NCBI GenBank assembly: GCA_947644475.1
Contig: CANRZQ010000158.1
Coordinates: forward strand, 1 to 6,539
Reading direction: 5' to 3'
Origin: an uncultured Muribaculaceae bacterium
GTDB lineage: Bacteria > Bacteroidota > Bacteroidia > Bacteroidales > Muribaculaceae
DNA length: 6,539 nt
Of the stretch, positions 4,856 through 6,539 are shown piece by piece. The translations under genes and the position numbers were made by a program. The notes below the pieces were generated by a model. The model was not told where the DNA came from, did not search any database, and worked only from the letters and a program-made list of their open reading frames with translations. Numbering within the stretch: the stretch's first letter is position 1; every line of letters starts with the position of its first letter.

Positions 4856-6349
4856 CTATAAGTCGGGCATTGACGGAGCGTTGGGATTGATCAATGTCCG
4901 GCCCAGCCCCACGGCTATACATCCAAGTGCCTGAATGGCACTTGGATTTTTTTCTTTCACAAATTTAACTGAGGGCATATCTTCCCGATGCGGCGACGCA
5001 GCAAAAGTGGCATTTCCCATTTCCGTAGACACGACAAAATCAACCATGTTGAACCGCACCTTGCCAAAAAGCATTAACGTTTTTACTCCAACTGTACATT
5101 CATAGTCATTCATGCCCTGCCAATCGCCAGTGAGGACAGCCAATTCCTTCGGGAATACCACATTTCCTCCCATCGACAAAGGCATATCAGGCACCTTGTA
5201 GCACGTCGACACCATGACACCGCCTATACCGGCCATGCGTATAGAATCGGGCTCGGCATGAGCCCGCACATAATCAGCGTTCTCATCGAAAAAACGACGG
5301 TCAAGCGTGCCGTACGAAGCATCACCGCTGTCAATCACCATCAACATCGGGGAACCAAGCACAGAACCCTTCGTCAACAAATTCATCTGTGAACTGAAAT
5401 ACATGTTCGGACGGACATCCGACCGCGTCGGCGCAACCGCCGGCACAACTATTTCCTTATGCTCGAAATCAAGCGTCACATCTTTCAGACGCAACATAAG
5501 TTCGCTACCTACAATAATATTAAAGGCGTCGATGTATTGGTCGGCCTCCTTGTTATTTGAAGAAATATCCGTTACAAGAAACGGGACATCTCTCACGGTG
5601 ATGTTCCCCATCACAAGTTCCTTGGCCATAACATACGTGCCATCACGTCTGCCAACACCTGCCACAGTGTTAGAGGCATCCAACGGAATCAAGTTATATT
5701 TTGCTGCAAGTTTATGTGAAATAATATTAACTCCGGCGCCTGTGTCAAAAATAACATCAGCATCAAGTCCATTAATTCTCGTATTTTCAAGGTGCATCAA
5801 CACCGACCTGCGCTCAGGCTTTCCGACAGGCTCCATACGAAAAGGCACGCGACCCATATCACCGCAGAACTCTACGGCATATGGCGCGAAAGCCGCCAAC
5901 GCCGCATATCTGTCGGCATAACGCTTCATGCCTGAAACCGCGGCACTGTCGAGATACTGCTTGGTAGAATCCAAAACCGTATTGATCAAAGAGGCTGCCT
6001 TCTCATTTTCACCGACAATGCTGAGATCCATCGAAAACATTACGGCAGAATTAAGCAAATTTTCCAAGCCCAGACTCTCTGAATAGTTATTCAGCAAGTC
6101 GGTAAACGCAAGGATAGACACGTCGGGCCTGTTAAAACGATTACCCAGCAGACAGCGTGAGAACACTTCAAGAAAAGGATTAATCGAATCTTTTGGAGCA
6201 GAGGAATAAATGGAATCAAGAGCAAACCAGTCGCCCTCATTCATGGCCATCCCAATACGCTCATCAACAGATTGCGCCGATGCACCCAAAAGCCCACAAA
6301 AACATAAAACAATAAATAAACAAACACCGGATATCCTTTTCATATTCAT
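4856..6349 (-). CDS. Secreted two-lobed retropepsin-like aspartic protease
   Basis: The product has 497 residues; the start is ATG 6349-6347, with an alternative ATG two codons later. An N-terminal signal peptide (1 to about 26, cleavage near ASA/QS) sends it to the periplasm or outside. Residues about 27-165 are a helical N-terminal region. Two protease-like lobes follow. The first has ADVIFDTGAGVNIIS with the catalytic-type D-T-G at 202-204 and a matching IVGSELMLR (279-287). The second has MLMVIDSGDASYG with D-S-G at 340-342 and TVGVKTLM (419-426). Two such motifs in one chain allow a pepsin-like active site without dimerisation. This fits the Asp_protease_2/retropepsin-like families common as secreted proteins in Bacteroidetes; the substrate is unknown. 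The last 30 residues contain the plus-strand terminator hairpin of the opposite gene. It is monocistronic in view, with its own -7 box. Confidence 0.85.
   Translation of the reverse strand: MNMKRISGVCLFIVLCFCGLLGASAQSVDERIGMAMNEGDWFALDSIYSSAPKDSINPFLEVFSRCLLGNRFNRPDVSILAFTDLLNNYSESLGLENLLNSAVMFSMDLSIVGENEKAASLINTVLDSTKQYLDSAAVSGMKRYADRYAALAAFAPYAVEFCGDMGRVPFRMEPVGKPERRSVLMHLENTRINGLDADVIFDTGAGVNIISHKLAAKYNLIPLDASNTVAGVGRRDGTYVMAKELVMGNITVRDVPFLVTDISSNNKEADQYIDAFNIIVGSELMLRLKDVTLDFEHKEIVVPAVAPTRSDVRPNMYFSSQMNLLTKGSVLGSPMLMVIDSGDASYGTLDRRFFDENADYVRAHAEPDSIRMAGIGGVMVSTCYKVPDMPLSMGGNVVFPKELAVLTGDWQGMNDYECTVGVKTLMLFGKVRFNMVDFVVSTEMGNATFAASPHREDMPSVKFVKEKNPSAIQALGCIAVGLGRTLINPNAPSMPDL
4921..4953 (+). 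terminator. Rho-independent terminator for the PAS gene, embedded in the opposite coding sequence
   Basis: ATCCAAGTGCC (4921-4931) and GGCACTTGGAT (4937-4947) form a perfect 11-bp stem with a 5-nt loop, followed by a T-run to 4953. Polarity is clear: the T-run is downstream only on the plus strand. It lies 72 nt past the PAS stop codon and within codons 467-477 of the minus-strand protease gene. Confidence 0.8.
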
Positions 6350-6368
6350 AACAAAATAAAATTTGCAA

Positions 6369-6376
6369 CAAATATA
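6369..6376 (-). promoter_or_regulatory. Bacteroidetes-type -7 promoter box for the aspartic protease gene
   Basis: Read on the minus strand this is TATATTTG, preceded by TTTTTTAT, so the 16-base string at 6369-6384 is the exact reverse complement of 1443-1458. It lies about 20 nt from the start codon. No convincing -33 element is seen at the normal spacing. Confidence 0.55.
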
Positions 6377-6450
6377 ATAAAAAATAAAGAAAAAAATTCC
6401 TAAAAATGAGTTTCAAATATTAGAATCCGAGGCATTGGAGCGGTTTGCAG

Positions 6451-6493
6451 GAGGGCGTGTCAAAAAAAATGTTTATGCCCATATTGGAGGGAT
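6451..6493. repeat. Dispersed 43-bp repeat, right copy
   Basis: This is the counterpart of 1251-1293 in the same orientation. It lies about 75 bp upstream of the protease -7 box and runs into a G-rich stretch instead of the REP-like palindrome found in the left copy. Confidence 0.6.
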
Positions 6494-6518
6494 GGGAGGG
6501 GAGGAGGAGGGGCATAAA
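6472..6518. repeat. Inverted repeat flanking a purine-rich loop
   Basis: TTTATGCCC (6472-6480) is the perfect reverse complement of GGGCATAAA (6510-6518). The 29-nt spacer is almost entirely purine on the plus strand. The left arm lies inside the 43-bp repeat. Confidence 0.45.
6489..6512 (+). other. G-quadruplex-compatible G-tract cluster
   Basis: Four G-runs lie at 6489-6491, 6494-6496, 6498-6501 and 6509-6512, separated by 2, 1 and 7 bases. This meets the usual pattern of four runs of at least three G with loops of 1-7. It lies in non-coding DNA about 110 bp upstream of the protease promoter box. Confidence 0.45.
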
Positions 6519-6534
6519 AAAAGGAAGCCGGCCG
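6516..6534 (-). terminator. Possible 3' half of a terminator for a gene beyond the right edge
   Basis: Read on the minus strand, GGCCGGCTTCC is followed by seven T's (6522-6516). This is how the second arm and T-tract of a Rho-independent terminator look. The first arm would lie outside the window, so this is a guess. Confidence 0.25.
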
Positions 6535-6539
6535 AATCG

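Noticed and set aside
5307..5921. Open frame of 204 codons on the plus strand opposite the protease
   Set aside because: It is antisense to the two catalytic lobes, with no recognisable domain and no promoter; a shadow of the real gene.
6422..6514. Minus-strand mini-ORF of about 30 codons starting at 6516-6514
   Set aside because: It runs through the inverted repeat, the G-rich tract and the dispersed repeat, with low-complexity Pro/Leu/Ser codons and no ribosome-binding signal.

Overview
The window looks like chromosomal DNA from a Bacteroidales bacterium, most plausibly a gut Muribaculaceae relative. I infer this from three things: promoter -7 boxes of the Bacteroidetes form TAnnTTTG, a secreted leucine-rich-repeat (LRR) protein ending in a type IX secretion (T9SS)-like sorting domain, and a glucosamine-6-phosphate deaminase fused to a PIG-L/LmbE deacetylase domain. 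Assignment below order level is a guess without a database search.

Layout. Positions 1-1137 hold the 3' part of the NagB/PIG-L fusion gene, closed by a hairpin terminator. Positions 1138-1472 are non-coding and repeat-rich: a 14-bp palindrome, a 43-bp unit that recurs at the right end of the window, and a REP/MITE-like element whose two arms pair with each other and also fold individually. Positions 1479-1982 hold a short secreted LRR protein that appears to be a deletion-derived mosaic of its neighbour. Positions 2100-4412 hold the full-length LRR protein (signal peptide, three related LRR modules, C-terminal sorting domain). A strong hairpin follows, then a small single-PAS-domain protein (4484-4849). 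Facing it on the minus strand is a secreted, two-lobed retropepsin-like aspartic protease (4856-6349). The right end (6350-6539) is non-coding and holds the protease promoter, the second 43-bp repeat copy, a purine-rich stretch with a G-quadruplex pattern, and possibly half of a terminator for a gene outside the window.

How the parts relate. The two LRR genes are tandem paralogues that share promoter, 5' leader, signal peptide and LRR blocks. The short one joins pieces that lie far apart in the long one, keeps the 21-residue LRR phase across the joint, and takes its stop codon from the duplicated upstream region of the long gene. The PAS and protease genes converge with only 6 nt between them; the best terminator for the PAS transcript lies inside the protease coding sequence. 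The products are a cytoplasmic amino-sugar enzyme, envelope/surface proteins and a small sensor-like protein. I see no operon linking them into one pathway and no defence island, CRISPR array, integrase, transposase, tRNA or rRNA. The most unusual feature is the repeat-driven rearrangement of the LRR locus.
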